This document shows positions 27,200-37,633 of a DNA stretch of 64,000 bases, one piece after another; the first letter of the stretch is position 1, and the number at the start of each line of letters is the position of its first letter. The position numbers and the translations under genes were made by a program. The notes under the pieces are model-generated. The model saw only the letters and a list, made by a program, of their open reading frames with translations, ran no database searches and had not been told where the DNA came from. Origin of the DNA: Streptococcaceae bacterium (GTDB taxonomy: Bacteria; Bacillota; Bacilli; Lactobacillales; Streptococcaceae); assembly GCA_902363395.1 (NCBI GenBank), contig CABIZZ010000001.1:1054001-1118000 (forward strand), in the 5' to 3' direction.

Positions 27200-29662
27200 C
27201 TACCCTTCACTTTCAGTCTCAGTCTCTGACTCATCTTTTTCGTCAGCTTGAACCGTTGTAAAGGTTACGATTTGGGCATCTTGATCCAGACGCATCACTT
27301 TCACACCCATGGTCGAACGTCCAGTTTGAGAAATATTAGCGACGCTAGTACGAATCATGACACCTGTATTGGTGATAATCATCAAATCCTCATCTCCTTT
27401 GACAGTCATGAGACCGGCCAGAGGACCATTCTTATCAGCCACATTAGCAGTTTTAATCCCTTTACCACCACGTCCTTTTGTTGGATACTCATCAGCACGC
27501 GTGCGTTTACCGTATCCCTTTTCAGTGATGATCAATACTTCATCTTGATCTGTAATCACGCTTGCACCGACCACTTGGTCGCCTGGGCGAAGGTTGACAC
27601 CTCGAACCCCAGTTGCCGAGCGCCCCATATTCCGTACGACAGACTCTTTGAAGCGGACAGAATAACCAAATTTAGTCCCGATGATCACGTCCGTATTTCC
27701 GTCAGTGAGGAAGACGTTGATCAGCTCATCCTCATCTTTAAGGTTAAGAGCTTTCAAGCCATTTTGACGAATATTGGCAAACTCAGCTACACTGGTCCGT
27801 TTCACTAAACCTGAACGGGTTGTAAAGAAGAGATAGGCGTCTTCACTACGATCCTGAGCGACGTTAATAATGGTCTGAATGGATTCTCCGTCATCTAACT
27901 TAAGCAAGTTGACAATCGGAAGCCCCTTAGCTGTACGGCCGTATTCAGGGATTTCATAACCTTTCAGACGGTAAACCCGTCCCTTATTGGTAAAGAAGAG
28001 CAAACGATCATGGGTGCTAGTAGAAACCAATTCACGGACAAAGTCATCATCTTTAACGCCTGTACCTTTAACACCACGTCCCCCACGTTTTTGAGCAGTA
28101 AATTCATCTTGATCCAATCGTTTGATGTAACCCTTGTTAGAGAGAGTAATCAAGACATTGCTTTCTTCGATCAAATCTTCGTCTTCTAGTGATAGAACTT
28201 CTCCTACCATCAATTCTGTCCGACGTGGATCTCCAAACTTCCGTTTGACCTCGTCCAATTCTTCCTTGATAATCGCAACTACACGCTCTGGCTTAGCTAA
28301 AATATCAGCTAGATCAGCAATCAGAGCAACAAGATCATCGTATTCGCTTTGAATCTTGTCACGTTCCAAACCAGTCAAACGACGAAGACGCATGTCCAAG
28401 ATAGCTTGACTTTGACGCTCAGAAAGCTTGAATTTACTCATCAATTCTGCTTGTGCTTCTGCATCTGTCTGGCTATTACGGATGATTTTAATCACTTCAT
28501 CGATGTGATCAAGAGCGATTAAGAGACCTTCCAAGATATGGGCACGGGCTTCCGCCTTCTCTTTATCAAAGATGGTCCGACGAGTCACCACTTCTTTTTG
28601 GTGCTCAATATAAGATCCTAAAATCTCACGAAGAGAGAGAATCTTAGGGACACCATTTTGGATAGCCAACATGTTGAAACCAAAGTTGGTTTGCATTTGG
28701 GTCATCTTGAAGAGGTTGTTTAAGATAACATTGGCTGAGGCATCACGGCGCACTTCGATGACGAAACGAACCCCTTCCCGGTTAGACTCATCCCGAACTG
28801 CTGTAATACCATCGATTCGTTTTTCTTGAACCAAACGAACGATATGCTCATGCACTTTGGTCTTGTTGACCATATAAGGAAATTCGGTGACAACGATACG
28901 TTCACGGCCTGTCTTGGTCTCTTCAATTTCCGTCCGAGACCGCAAGACAATTGAACCTTTTCCTGTTTCATAGGCCTTATGAATACCTGATTTACCCATG
29001 ACCAAGGCTCCGGTAGGGAAATCTGGTCCAGGAAGCACTTCCATCAGTTCGCGCGTTGTCACGTCAGGATTGTCCATCATTAGCTTAACAGCATCAATAG
29101 ACTCACCGAGGTTGTGTGGAGGGATATTTGTCGCCATCCCTACCGCAATCCCTGTCGCTCCATTGACTAACAAGTTAGGGAAGCAAGCTGGAAGGACGTT
29201 TGGTTCGCGTTCACTGGCATCATAGTTATCTGTGAAATCAACTGTATTCTTGTTGATATCCCGAAGCATTTCTAGAGCAATCTTGCTCATACGAGCTTCT
29301 GTATACCGTTGGGCCGCGGCCCCATCACCATCCATAGAACCAAAGTTCCCATGCCCATCTACGAGCATGTAACGATAGCTCCACCATTGAGCCATCCGAA
29401 CCATAGCCTCATAAATAGAAGAGTCCCCGTGTGGATGGTATTTACCCATAACATCCCCAGTAATACGGGCAGATTTCTTATGTGGTTTATCTGGTGTAAC
29501 TCCAAGTTCATTCATTCCATAAAGAATCCGACGATGAACTGGCTTTAAACCATCTCGCACGTCAGGAAGAGCCCGAGACACGATAACACTCATAGCGTAA
29601 TCGATGAAACTGGTCTTCATTTCCGATGTTAAGTTAACATCAACTAAGTTATTATCCTGCAT
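27200..29662 (-). CDS. gyrA: DNA gyrase subunit A
   Basis: GyrA, 820 residues, the DNA-cutting subunit of gyrase. The winged-helix/tower core has the quinolone-determining region [12 protein letters not shown], with Ser81 and Glu85, the usual susceptible residues. The catalytic Tyr is Y120 ([12 protein letters not shown]). The C-terminal beta-pinwheel carries the GyrA box QKRGGRG near 535. The tail is acidic ([13 protein letters not shown]). It is the first gene of a gyrA-srtA unit, divergent from ldh. Confidence 0.98.
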   Translation of the reverse strand: MQDNNLVDVNLTSEMKTSFIDYAMSVIVSRALPDVRDGLKPVHRRILYGMNELGVTPDKPHKKSARITGDVMGKYHPHGDSSIYEAMVRMAQWWSYRYMLVDGHGNFGSMDGDGAAAQRYTEARMSKIALEMLRDINKNTVDFTDNYDASEREPNVLPACFPNLLVNGATGIAVGMATNIPPHNLGESIDAVKLMMDNPDVTTRELMEVLPGPDFPTGALVMGKSGIHKAYETGKGSIVLRSRTEIEETKTGRERIVVTEFPYMVNKTKVHEHIVRLVQEKRIDGITAVRDESNREGVRFVIEVRRDASANVILNNLFKMTQMQTNFGFNMLAIQNGVPKILSLREILGSYIEHQKEVVTRRTIFDKEKAEARAHILEGLLIALDHIDEVIKIIRNSQTDAEAQAELMSKFKLSERQSQAILDMRLRRLTGLERDKIQSEYDDLVALIADLADILAKPERVVAIIKEELDEVKRKFGDPRRTELMVGEVLSLEDEDLIEESNVLITLSNKGYIKRLDQDEFTAQKRGGRGVKGTGVKDDDFVRELVSTSTHDRLLFFTNKGRVYRLKGYEIPEYGRTAKGLPIVNLLKLDDGESIQTIINVAQDRSEDAYLFFTTRSGLVKRTSVAEFANIRQNGLKALNLKDEDELINVFLTDGNTDVIIGTKFGYSVRFKESVVRNMGRSATGVRGVNLRPGDQVVGASVITDQDEVLIITEKGYGKRTRADEYPTKGRGGKGIKTANVADKNGPLAGLMTVKGDEDLMIITNTGVMIRTSVANISQTGRSTMGVKVMRLDQDAQIVTFTTVQADEKDESETETESEG

Positions 29663-29743
29663 TAAAACAATGCCTCTCTTTAATTAATTCACCATACTAT
29701 TATAACACATTTAGGACTTTTTTTCTCCTTCGGAACACAAGAG

Positions 29744-29757
29744 TAAAAACGTTTACA
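29744..29757 (+). promoter_or_regulatory. Candidate CcpA cre site upstream of ldh
   Basis: TAAAAACGTTTACA matches the cre consensus TGWAARCGYTWNCW at 13 of 14 positions. Its centre is about 65 bp before the predicted ldh start site, a position compatible with activation. Catabolite activation of ldh is known in related lactic acid bacteria. Binding here is inferred. Confidence 0.5.
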
Positions 29758-29780
29758 TCGTTAAAATTAGGCGTAAAACC

Positions 29781-29809
29781 GTGACAAAGAATAGTAAAAG
29801 TGGTAGAAT
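29781..29809 (+). promoter_or_regulatory. Promoter of ldh
   Basis: GTGACA (29781-29786), a 17-nt spacer, TAGAAT (29804-29809). The leader contains a small GGGG-AAA-CCCC hairpin and AGAAGGAGA before the ATG. Confidence 0.65.
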
Positions 29810-29839
29810 AAATGCGAATGGGGAAACCCCAAAAAATAG

Positions 29840-30844
<1,005 letters not shown>

Positions 30845-30854
30845 ACACAACATT

Positions 30855-30884
30855 AAACACCATGTCTTAGAACATGGTGTTTTC
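30855..30884 (+). terminator. Terminator of ldh
   Basis: AACACCATGT, loop, ACATGGTGTT, then TT. A 10-bp perfect stem 11 nt after the ldh stop. Confidence 0.85.
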
Positions 30885-30971
30885 TTGATCTCATTATTAT
30901 GAAATCCTAGAGAGCCCTGAGAGCCCAATCCTGCACTTAAAAACTCACTGCTATCTTCTTCATCAAAAAAT

Positions 30972-30996
30972 AAAAAAAGAGAGCCTCAAGGCTCTC
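30972..30996 (-). terminator. Terminator of tRNA-Arg
   Basis: Minus strand: GAGAGCC, TTGA loop, GGCTCTC, then seven T. It lies about 10 nt beyond the tRNA 3' end. Confidence 0.85.
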
Positions 30997-31005
30997 CTAT
31001 CGTCA

Positions 31006-31077
31006 TCCACCCTGAGAGAATCGAACTCCCATCTCAAGAACCGGAATCTTACGTGATATCCATTACACTAAGGGTGG
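31006..31077 (-). tRNA. tRNA-Arg (anticodon CCG)
   Basis: A 72-nt cloverleaf on the minus strand. The acceptor stem CCACCCT pairs with AGGGTGG, discriminator A. The anticodon stem TAAGA/TCTTG carries the loop TTCCGGT with anticodon CCG, reading CGG. The T arm is GGGAG-TTCGATT-CTCTC. The 3' CCA is not encoded. It has its own promoter and terminator. Confidence 0.9.
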
Positions 31078-31087
31078 CAACTATGAT

Positions 31088-31116
31088 AGTATATCAAAAA
31101 ATCAATCATTTTACAA
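31088..31116 (-). promoter_or_regulatory. Promoter of tRNA-Arg
   Basis: Minus strand: TTGTAA (31111-31116), a 17-nt spacer, TATACT (31088-31093), about 10 nt before the tRNA 5' end. Confidence 0.6.
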
Positions 31117-31118
31117 GT

Positions 31119-31146
31119 AAAAAAAGCTTGCCTAAGCAAGCTTTTT
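31119..31146 (-). terminator. Terminator of rpsA
   Basis: AAAAGCTTGC, TTAG loop, GCAAGCTTTT, with T-runs on the minus strand just after the rpsA stop. Confidence 0.85.
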
Positions 31147-31153
31147 AAGTTAA

Positions 31154-32353
31154 TTACAATTCAATATCACCAAACAAGTCAGCCATTGAGAATCCAGTTT
31201 GAGTTTCTGGAAGTTCAAAGTCACGTTTTTCTTGTTTTGGACGACGTGGACGTTGTTGACGTTTTTCTTGTTTTTCGCCTTCTTCTTGAGCTGGACGTTC
31301 TTCAAGAGCTTTGATAGAAAGTGATACACGTTCATCAGCAGCATTTACTTCAAGAACTTTAACAGTTACTTCTTGTCCAACTTTAAGCACATCTTTTGGA
31401 TTTTCAACACGTTTGTGTGAAATTTGTGAGATGTGTACAAGTCCATCGATACCTGGCAATACTTCAACGAATGCACCGAAGTCAGTCAAACGTTTAACAG
31501 TACCTTCGATGACATCACCAGCAGCCAATTTTTGTTCTACGCCATCCCATGGTCCAGGTGTTGTAGCTTTCAATGAAAGTGATACGCGACCTTCTTCTTC
31601 GTTCAAGTCAAGGACTTTCACTTCGATTTCTTCACCAACAGTTACAACTGATTTAGGTGAAACGTTGCGTTCGTGTGACAATTCAGTCAAGTGAACCAAT
31701 CCATCAACACCACCAAGGTCAATGAAAGCACCGAAGCTAGTGATACGAGCAACTTTACCAGTTACAACGTCACCAACGTTCAATTTACCGAATACTTCAG
31801 CGCGAGCTGCAGCTGATGCAGCTTCAACAACTTCACGACGAGAAAGGATGAAGCGGTTTTCTTTTGCGTCAACTTCTTTGATTTTAGCATCAAATTCTTG
31901 ACCTACGAAACGTTCAGTGTTACGTACAAAACGAGTATCAAGCATTGAAGCTGGAATAAATCCACGAAGTCCTTCAAATTCTACTGAAAGTCCACCCTTA
32001 ACAGCGCGAGTTCCTTTAACAGTAACAACTTCTTCTTCACGTCCGACCAATTTGTCCCATGCTTTGCGAGCTTCCAAACGTTTTTTAGATACAAGGTAAG
32101 TTACTGTATCAGTATCTTTACCAACTACTTGACGAAGAACAAGCAATTCAAGTGTTTCACCTGGTTTAACCAAGTCATTGATGTCAGCATCACGATCGTT
32201 TGTCAATTCGCGAAGAGTCAAGACACCTTCGACACCAGTTCCAGAGATTGCAACGTTAGCTTGTGTAGCGTCAACTGTCAAAACTTCAGCAGTAACAACA
32301 TCACCTGGCTCAACTTGGCTAACACTGTTTAGCAAATCTTCAAATTCATTCAT
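31154..32353 (-). CDS. rpsA: 30S ribosomal protein S1
   Basis: S1-type RNA-binding protein of 399 residues with four S1 domains, as is usual in streptococci (E. coli S1 has six). They begin near [20 protein letters not shown] (17), [20 protein letters not shown] (104), [20 protein letters not shown] (197) and [20 protein letters not shown] (281). The basic C-terminus contains [15 protein letters not shown]. It aids translation initiation. Codon use is strongly biased. The 167-nt leader holds a hairpin (CAAGTTT/AAACTTG, 32374-32390) before GGAGG; its role is unknown. Confidence 0.96.
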   Translation of the reverse strand: MNEFEDLLNSVSQVEPGDVVTAEVLTVDATQANVAISGTGVEGVLTLRELTNDRDADINDLVKPGETLELLVLRQVVGKDTDTVTYLVSKKRLEARKAWDKLVGREEEVVTVKGTRAVKGGLSVEFEGLRGFIPASMLDTRFVRNTERFVGQEFDAKIKEVDAKENRFILSRREVVEAASAAARAEVFGKLNVGDVVTGKVARITSFGAFIDLGGVDGLVHLTELSHERNVSPKSVVTVGEEIEVKVLDLNEEEGRVSLSLKATTPGPWDGVEQKLAAGDVIEGTVKRLTDFGAFVEVLPGIDGLVHISQISHKRVENPKDVLKVGQEVTVKVLEVNAADERVSLSIKALEERPAQEEGEKQEKRQQRPRRPKQEKRDFELPETQTGFSMADLFGDIEL

Positions 32354-32520
32354 CTAAAAAATCCTCCAACAATCAAGTTTTCTAAACTTGACATACTTAT
32401 AATTATTTTTCCTAAGCAAGCACTCGCAACGAAATCAAAATGATCTACAACGACATCTTCATATAAAGAAATAAAATACCTGAGTAGATATTTTACCACC
32501 TTATCTGATATTACCTAGAA

Positions 32521-32592
32521 CTGGGGTAGCTGGATTCGAACCAACGCATGAGGGAGTCAAAGTCCCTTGCCTTACCGCTTGGCTATACCCCA
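32521..32592 (-). tRNA. tRNA-Gln (anticodon TTG)
   Basis: A 72-nt minus-strand cloverleaf. Acceptor TGGGGTA pairs with TACCCCA, discriminator G. Anticodon stem AGGGA/TCCCT with loop CTTTGAC gives anticodon TTG. The T loop is TTCGAAT. No encoded CCA. It lies 9 nt after tRNA-Tyr, so they probably share a transcript. Confidence 0.92.
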
Positions 32593-32601
32593 AAAGTGAA
32601 A

Positions 32602-32682
32602 TGGAGAGAGAGGGATTCGAACCCCCGAACCCGAAGGAGCGGATTTACAGTCCGCCGCGTTTAGCCTCTTCGCTATCTCTCC
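32602..32682 (-). tRNA. tRNA-Tyr (anticodon GTA)
   Basis: An 81-nt class II tRNA on the minus strand with a long variable arm. Acceptor GGAGAGA pairs with TCTCTCC, discriminator A. Anticodon loop CTGTAAA gives GTA. The T arm is GGGGG-TTCGAAT-CCCTC. No encoded CCA. Confidence 0.93.
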
Positions 32683-32701
32683 AAGCAAATCAACAGACAC
32701 A

Positions 32702-32730
32702 ATTATACCATTGATTTCATGAAAATGCAA
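32702..32730 (-). promoter_or_regulatory. Promoter of the tRNA-Tyr/tRNA-Gln pair
   Basis: Minus strand: TTGCAT (32725-32730), a 17-nt spacer, TATAAT (32702-32707), about 20 nt before tRNA-Tyr. No clear terminator lies between DUF2969 and this promoter. Confidence 0.7.
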
Positions 32731-32734
32731 CCCC

Positions 32735-32965
32735 TTATTTGTTCAAATTGTAATTTTCGATGGCACTTTCCACCGCTTTTTCAAGTGATTTATAAAGACT
32801 TTCTACGGCTCCGTTTTTCACAAGAGCGAACTGAGCCCCCATATCAGCAATCTCAGCAATAGCCTTCTTCCCAATCGCTAATTGGTAGCCATCAAAGGTA
32901 TCTTTTCCAACAACTACCTTGCTATCAGAGATTTGGATTTCGATTTTTTTATCTTTTTTACTCAT
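32735..32965 (-). CDS. DUF2969 protein
   Basis: A 76-residue protein of DUF2969, found mainly in Lactobacillales. A lysine-rich head (MSKKDKKIEIQI) is followed by VVVGKDTFDGYQLAIGKKAI and a helical C-terminus (ESLYKSLEKAVESAIENYN). No membrane segment. GAGGTAG lies before the ATG. It stands alone upstream of two tRNA genes. Function unknown. Confidence 0.8.
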   Translation of the reverse strand: MSKKDKKIEIQISDSKVVVGKDTFDGYQLAIGKKAIAEIADMGAQFALVKNGAVESLYKSLEKAVESAIENYNLNK

Positions 32966-33072
32966 TCTTCTACCTCATTTCAACCCCTTTATTTTACAAA
33001 ATTTTTCACATGCTTGCAAGCCGAAAATGTTTCATGATTAAATTATTTAAATTCGCTAGTATCTCTTCCTAA

Positions 33073-33098
33073 GAAAAAAGGGAAGTTCTTCTTCCCCT
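33073..33098 (-). terminator. Terminator of ilvE
   Basis: Minus strand: GGGAAG, AAGAA loop, CTTCCC, then TTTTTT, 10 nt after ilvE. Confidence 0.85.
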
Positions 33099-33108
33099 TA
33101 TGATTCTT

Positions 33109-34134
33109 TTATTCAGTTACTTTGAAAATCCATCCTTCTGGTGCTTCAATATCACCAAACTGGATGCCCGTTAATTCATCATAAAGCTTGCGGGTAATCG
33201 GTCCAACTTCCGTTTCTGAATAGAAGACATGGAAGTCATCTCCGTGCTGAACTCCCCCGATTGGTGAAATAACTGCGGCAGTTCCACAAGCACCTGCTTC
33301 AACAAAGCGGTCCAAGTTATCGATTGGGACATCCCCTTCGATTGGTGTCAAACCAAGACGGTGCTCTGCAAGATAGAGCAAGGAATACTTGGTAATGGAT
33401 GGCAGAATAGATGGGCTAAGTGGTGTTACAAACTCATTATTAGCTGTGATCCCAAAGAAGTTAGCAGATCCCACTTCTTCAATCTTGGTGTGGGTTGCAG
33501 GATCTAAGTAAATCACGTCTGAGAAGTTCCGAGACTTAGCTAATTTACCAGGTAAGAGGCTAGCGGCGTAGTTTCCACCGACTTTCGCTGCACCTGTCCC
33601 ATGAGGAGCTGCCCGGTCATAGTCGTCTTGGATCAAGAAGTTGGTTGGAACCAAGCCACCTTTGAAGTAGTTTCCGACGGGCATAGCAAAGATCGTAAAG
33701 ATGTATTCCTCTGCTGGCTTCACCCCAATGATATCTCCAACCCCAATCAACAATGGGCGAAGATAGAGGGTTCCACCTGTTCCGTATGGTGGGACATATT
33801 CTTCATTGGCACGAACTACTGCCTTACAAGCTTCCACAAACATGTCCGTTGGAACTTGAGGCATAAGCAAGCGATCTGCAGTCCGTTGAAGGCGTTTGGC
33901 ATTTTCATCTGGACGGAACAATTGAATGCTGCCATCTTTTGTCCGGTAGGCTTTCAGACCCTCAAAAGCTTGCTGTCCGTAGTGCAAACTCGGAGAAGAT
34001 TCAGAAATATGAAGAGTGGCATCTTCGGATAGTTCTCCTTTTTCCCAGGCACCATTACGGTAATAGGCGATGTAGCGGTAAGGTAATTTCATATAAGAAA
34101 ATCCAAGATTTTCCCAATCAAGTGATACTGTCAT
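33109..34134 (-). CDS. ilvE: Branched-chain amino acid aminotransferase
   Basis: A PLP class IV aminotransferase, 341 residues, interconverting Leu/Ile/Val and their 2-oxo acids. Conserved parts: SSPSLHYGQQAFEGLKAYR near 45, YLRPLLIGVGDIIGVKPAEE near 121, the PLP lysine in GAAKVGGNYAASL near 186-198, and EVGSANFFGI near 225. The start at MTVSLDWENLG (34134) has AAGAAGG upstream. It follows parC, the usual streptococcal order, and complements the leu operon further on. Confidence 0.96.
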   Translation of the reverse strand: MTVSLDWENLGFSYMKLPYRYIAYYRNGAWEKGELSEDATLHISESSPSLHYGQQAFEGLKAYRTKDGSIQLFRPDENAKRLQRTADRLLMPQVPTDMFVEACKAVVRANEEYVPPYGTGGTLYLRPLLIGVGDIIGVKPAEEYIFTIFAMPVGNYFKGGLVPTNFLIQDDYDRAAPHGTGAAKVGGNYAASLLPGKLAKSRNFSDVIYLDPATHTKIEEVGSANFFGITANNEFVTPLSPSILPSITKYSLLYLAEHRLGLTPIEGDVPIDNLDRFVEAGACGTAAVISPIGGVQHGDDFHVFYSETEVGPITRKLYDELTGIQFGDIEAPEGWIFKVTE

Positions 34135-34273
34135 GTTTGTTTTCCTTCTTCCGTTCAAGACTTGCTAAATAGCAAGAGCCACCACAAAGGATGACTTTAT
34201 TCATGTACTCTATTTTACACCATTTCATGAGAATTTCAAGTGAAATTTGCAATTTTCAGAAAATTTATCGAGC

Positions 34274-34302
34274 AAAAAAATTAGCCATAAACTGGCTAAT
34301 TT
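34274..34302 (-). terminator. Terminator of parC
   Basis: Minus strand: AAATTAGCCA, GTTTA loop, TGGCTAATTT, then TTTT. Confidence 0.88.
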
Positions 34303-34307
34303 TATTT

Positions 34308-36761
34308 TTATTTAATTCTAGCAGTAAAGACTTCTTGATCAGAGATTTGATCGTTGACAAAGGAACCGTTGCTAGTTCGTTCTGACAAGCTGAGTTGGGT
34401 AACATCCACTTCTGTCACCTGACCTGTTGTCGAGGTGATTTGAAGGATTTGATCTTGCTCAACTACTTCTTCCTGGCTCGTAAAGAGATCAAAATCTCCT
34501 TGGTCCGTGAAGACTGGTCCTGCTTTGAAGACGCGGTGTGGTTTAGATTTCAGTTCACGTAAGACTTGCAGTCCACGTTTAGCCCGGCTGGTCACAGGAA
34601 TATCGTCTTGCGACATCCGTTTGAGACTGCCTCGCTGGGTCAAAATATACATACTTGGTGTTGTAGACTTATAGGCAGCAGCGACTTGATCCCCGTCTTT
34701 GAGATTAATAGCTTTGACCCCTGCTGCTTTGGCTCCTACGACAGGGACCTCTTCAATATTAAAGCGCAACCCGTACCCATTTTTGGTGATGATCATGATG
34801 TCTTCAAGGACAACTGGTGCAACCGCTACGATACGGTCCTCTTGGTCTTTTAGCTTAGCGTACTTAGTCGATTTAGAACGATAAGTCCGCCAAGGGCTCA
34901 ATTCCTTGCGTTCAAAACGCTTGATTTGCCCTTGTTGAGTTGCTGCAAAGTAGGTCACGCCCTCAAACTGATCCACAATCTCCGCAAAGAGAATTTCTTC
35001 CTCTTGCTCGAAATTGGTCAAGGTTTGACTGAGGTGTTCGCCGATGTCCTTCCACTTGGTATCTGCCAATTCATGAACAGGTCGATAGATGGCATTTCCC
35101 AAGTTGGTAAAGAGCAAAAGATGCTGGGTGGTCTTAGCAGGCTCTACGAAAATCAATTCATCGTCGTCCCGCTTACCGACTTCTTCCACTGTCGACGCAT
35201 TGAAGGAACGAGGAGAGGTCCGTTTAATGTAACCCGCACGGGTCACACTCACGAAGGTTTCTTCTTCGACAATGAGGCTGGCTGTATCAATCTCAATTGT
35301 TTTAGCAGTGTCTTGTAGCTCACTACGACGCGGATTGCCAAAGAGTTTCTTAACTTCACGCAACTCTTTCTTCATGAGATTGAACATGGTTCGTTCATCC
35401 CCAATAATGGCTGCCAAGGTCGCGATTTGCTCTTTGAGACTAGCATGCTCTTCTTCCAAAGTCACGATATCCGTATTGGTCAAACGGTACAATTGCAAGG
35501 TGACAATGGCTTCTGCTTGCTCTTCTGTGAAATCATAGCTGATCTTAAGGTTTTCCTTAGCATCTGCCTTGTTATCAGAAGCACGGACCAGAGCGATAAC
35601 TTCATCAAGGATGGAAATGACGCGGATCAATCCCTCTACAATGTGGAGACGTCGTTCAGCCTTTTCCTTGTCAAAGCGAGAGCGAGCGACAATGATATCT
35701 CGACGGTGAGCAATGTAGCTAGACAGAATCGGTACAATCCCCACTTGACGAGGGGTATAATTGTCAATTGCTACCATATTAAAGTTGTAGTTGACTTGCA
35801 AATCTGTATACTTGAACAAGTAATTCAAGATCAAATCTGCATTGGCATCTTTCTTCAACTCAATGGCAATGCGAAGACCATCCCTGTCAGACTCATCTCG
35901 AACTTCTGCAATACCGGCCACCTTGTTGTTAACACGGACATCGTCGATCTTCTTGACCAAAACGGACTTGTTAATCTCATAAGGAATCTCGGTAACGATA
36001 ATTTGCTGCTTGCCGCCTTTGAGTTGCTCGATCTCTGTCTTAGAGCGGACAACCACCCGTCCCTTACCAGTTTCATAGGCTTTCTTGATCTCATCGCGCC
36101 CTTGGATAATGGCACCTGTCGGAAAATCAGGTCCAGGTAAAAACTCCATGAGTTTGTCTACCTTGGCAGATGGATGGTCGATCATGTAGACCACAGCATC
36201 GATGACTTCAGCGAGGTTGTGTGGTGGAATATCTGTCGCATAACCAGCTGAAATCCCTGTAGCTCCATTGACCAAGAGGTTTGGAAAAGCGGCAGGCAAA
36301 ACCGTTGGCTCTTTTTCCGTATCGTCAAAGTTCCAGGCAAATGGCACAGTATTCTTTTCGATATCTTGCAAAAGATAGCCAGCAATTTCAGACAAACGCG
36401 CTTCCGTATAACGCATGGCTGCAGGTGGATCCCCGTCCATGGAACCATTGTTTCCGTGCATTTCAACAAGGATCTCACGATTCTTCCAGTCTTGAGACAT
36501 GCGGACCATGGCATCATAGATGGAAGAATCCCCATGAGGGTGGAAATTCCCCATGATATTGCCGACAGACTTGGCAGACTTGCGGTAGCCCTTGTCATGG
36601 GTATTGCCATCCTTATTCATAGAATAAAGAATCCGACGTTGAACAGGTTTCAAGCCATCCCGAATATCAGGAAGAGCCCGTTCTTGAATAATGTATTTGG
36701 AGTAGCGACCAAAGCGCTCTCCCATGATGTCCTCTAAAGACATATTTTGGATATTACTCAT
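34308..36761 (-). CDS. parC: DNA topoisomerase IV subunit A
   Basis: ParC, 817 residues, decatenates daughter chromosomes with ParE. The quinolone region [15 protein letters not shown] has Ser79 and Asp83, the susceptible residues. The catalytic Tyr is Y118 (AAMRYTEARL). The C-terminal domain is a degenerate pinwheel without a gyrase box (HRVFKAGPVFTDQGDFDLF). parC is separated from parE by about 3.7 kb of accessory genes and by a 376-nt gap with repeats, where its promoter probably lies. Confidence 0.98.
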   Translation of the reverse strand: MSNIQNMSLEDIMGERFGRYSKYIIQERALPDIRDGLKPVQRRILYSMNKDGNTHDKGYRKSAKSVGNIMGNFHPHGDSSIYDAMVRMSQDWKNREILVEMHGNNGSMDGDPPAAMRYTEARLSEIAGYLLQDIEKNTVPFAWNFDDTEKEPTVLPAAFPNLLVNGATGISAGYATDIPPHNLAEVIDAVVYMIDHPSAKVDKLMEFLPGPDFPTGAIIQGRDEIKKAYETGKGRVVVRSKTEIEQLKGGKQQIIVTEIPYEINKSVLVKKIDDVRVNNKVAGIAEVRDESDRDGLRIAIELKKDANADLILNYLFKYTDLQVNYNFNMVAIDNYTPRQVGIVPILSSYIAHRRDIIVARSRFDKEKAERRLHIVEGLIRVISILDEVIALVRASDNKADAKENLKISYDFTEEQAEAIVTLQLYRLTNTDIVTLEEEHASLKEQIATLAAIIGDERTMFNLMKKELREVKKLFGNPRRSELQDTAKTIEIDTASLIVEEETFVSVTRAGYIKRTSPRSFNASTVEEVGKRDDDELIFVEPAKTTQHLLLFTNLGNAIYRPVHELADTKWKDIGEHLSQTLTNFEQEEEILFAEIVDQFEGVTYFAATQQGQIKRFERKELSPWRTYRSKSTKYAKLKDQEDRIVAVAPVVLEDIMIITKNGYGLRFNIEEVPVVGAKAAGVKAINLKDGDQVAAAYKSTTPSMYILTQRGSLKRMSQDDIPVTSRAKRGLQVLRELKSKPHRVFKAGPVFTDQGDFDLFTSQEEVVEQDQILQITSTTGQVTEVDVTQLSLSERTSNGSFVNDQISDQEVFTARIK

Positions 36762-36930
36762 ATAAGATACAAAGGGACGTTTCGGCTTGCCGAAAATTTC
36801 TGTAGTACCCTAGGGCATCCACATCCGTAATTTTTCGAATTGGTAACGGCTGTAGAAAAACTAGGAAATCGATGCAGGGTTCGATGAACCCAAAGCGATT
36901 TATCTTTTTTCCTAAGAAATTAGTCCCGTG

Positions 36931-36975
36931 TTCAGTTACTACAAGTAACTAAACTATCCTTTCTGTAGTTTTAAA
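36931..36975. repeat. Copy 1 of the parC-upstream repeat
   Basis: Starts TTCAGTTACTACAAGTAACT and ends CTTTCTGTAGTTTTAAA. It shares nearly all positions with the copy at 37072-37115; AGTTACT-ACA-AGTAACT is perfectly palindromic in both. Confidence 0.75.
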
Positions 36976-37071
36976 TACGTTATCAAATGATGGATCAAGA
37001 GTTTCACACAGTATTTAGGGCGTGTTCAACTCCTTTCAAAGAATGTTGAGTAGATTTTTTTAGAAAAGGAA

Positions 37072-37115
37072 TTCAGTTACTACAAGTAACTATACTATTC
37101 TTTCTGTAGTTTAAA
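37072..37115. repeat. Copy 2 of the parC-upstream repeat
   Basis: Starts TTCAGTTACTACAAGTAACT and ends CTTTCTGTAGTTTAAA. It lies 22 nt after the stop of the last accessory membrane gene, reading along the minus strand. Confidence 0.75.
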
Positions 37116-37137
37116 GCTATAACCTATTAGAATTTAG

Positions 37138-37632
37138 TTAGCAGGTGCTGGTTTGATTCTTTTGAGCAATGAATAAATATATGGAAGGAAGAAATGAAAT
37201 AATAACAGTCCCAATGAGTAAAACATTGAATACATGTTGATCCCCTTGAGAAACTTCATTCCAATACATGGCATTCACAACATGGAAGACTAAACCAATT
37301 AAATAACAAGTGCTTGTCACTATGATCTTCCACCTAAATAACGAATAGATAGAATAGAATCGAATAGCCTGATAAACTACTGCTGTGATGAGCATTGGAA
37401 AACAAAAAGAAATTAGAAAGAATTGGAATCTTAAAGCATCATCAAACAGCTCTGTTCGATCAATTGACATAAGCCAACTATTACACATGATCATAATAAT
37501 CGGGAAAAATAATCCATACACCCTTTTATGTAATTTATTTTTATGAAGAGCTAAAAAGATTGAAGACACAAATAGCAATATTTGTATACCTGGGAAGCCC
37601 ATAAAAAATAGTACAAAAACATCCTCTAACAT
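37138..37632 (-). CDS. Membrane protein, parE-parC paralogue family, member 1
   Basis: Not recognised by family name. A 164-residue protein with about five hydrophobic segments. It shares a three-part signature with four neighbours: KRVYGLFFPIIMIM near 36-49, AVVYQAIRFYSIYS near 84-97, and the C-terminal ISFLPSIYLFIAQKNQ near 145-160. It starts 2 nt after the nucleotidyltransferase stop with AGAGAGG upstream, so co-translation is likely. It is the last gene of the cluster and the most diverged of the five. Function unknown. Confidence 0.75.
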   Translation of the reverse strand: MLEDVFVLFFMGFPGIQILLFVSSIFLALHKNKLHKRVYGLFFPIIMIMCNSWLMSIDRTELFDDALRFQFFLISFCFPMLITAVVYQAIRFYSIYSLFRWKIIVTSTCYLIGLVFHVVNAMYWNEVSQGDQHVFNVLLIGTVIISFLPSIYLFIAQKNQTSTC

Positions 37633-37633
37633 A

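Larger units (their letters stand above)
36762..37137 (-). other. 376-nt gap upstream of parC with duplicated palindromes
   Basis: No credible gene. A roughly 45-bp block occurs twice (36931-36975 and 37072-37115). Each copy has the perfect inverted repeat AGTTACT-ACA-AGTAACT followed by ACTA...CTGTAGT. A fragment of it (CTGTAGT) recurs near 36800. Other hairpins are TTTCGGC-TT-GCCGAAA at 36780-36795 and an imperfect one at about 37027-37052. The region may hold the parC promoter and control sites. I see no clear intrinsic terminator for the upstream cluster. Confidence 0.55.

Noticed and set aside
27248..27808. Open frame of 186 codons antisense to gyrA
   Set aside because: Fully inside gyrA and explained by its codon bias.
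27200..29662. Quinolone resistance mutations in gyrA or parC
   Set aside because: GyrA Ser81/Glu85 and ParC Ser79/Asp83 are the usual susceptible residues.
35427..36140. Long open frame (237 codons) antisense to parC
   Set aside because: It mirrors conserved parC codons, has no ribosome site, and its translation lacks family character.
36762..37137. Remnant of an insertion sequence before parC
   Set aside because: No transposase-like frame, terminal inverted repeats or target duplication could be found; only short palindromes.
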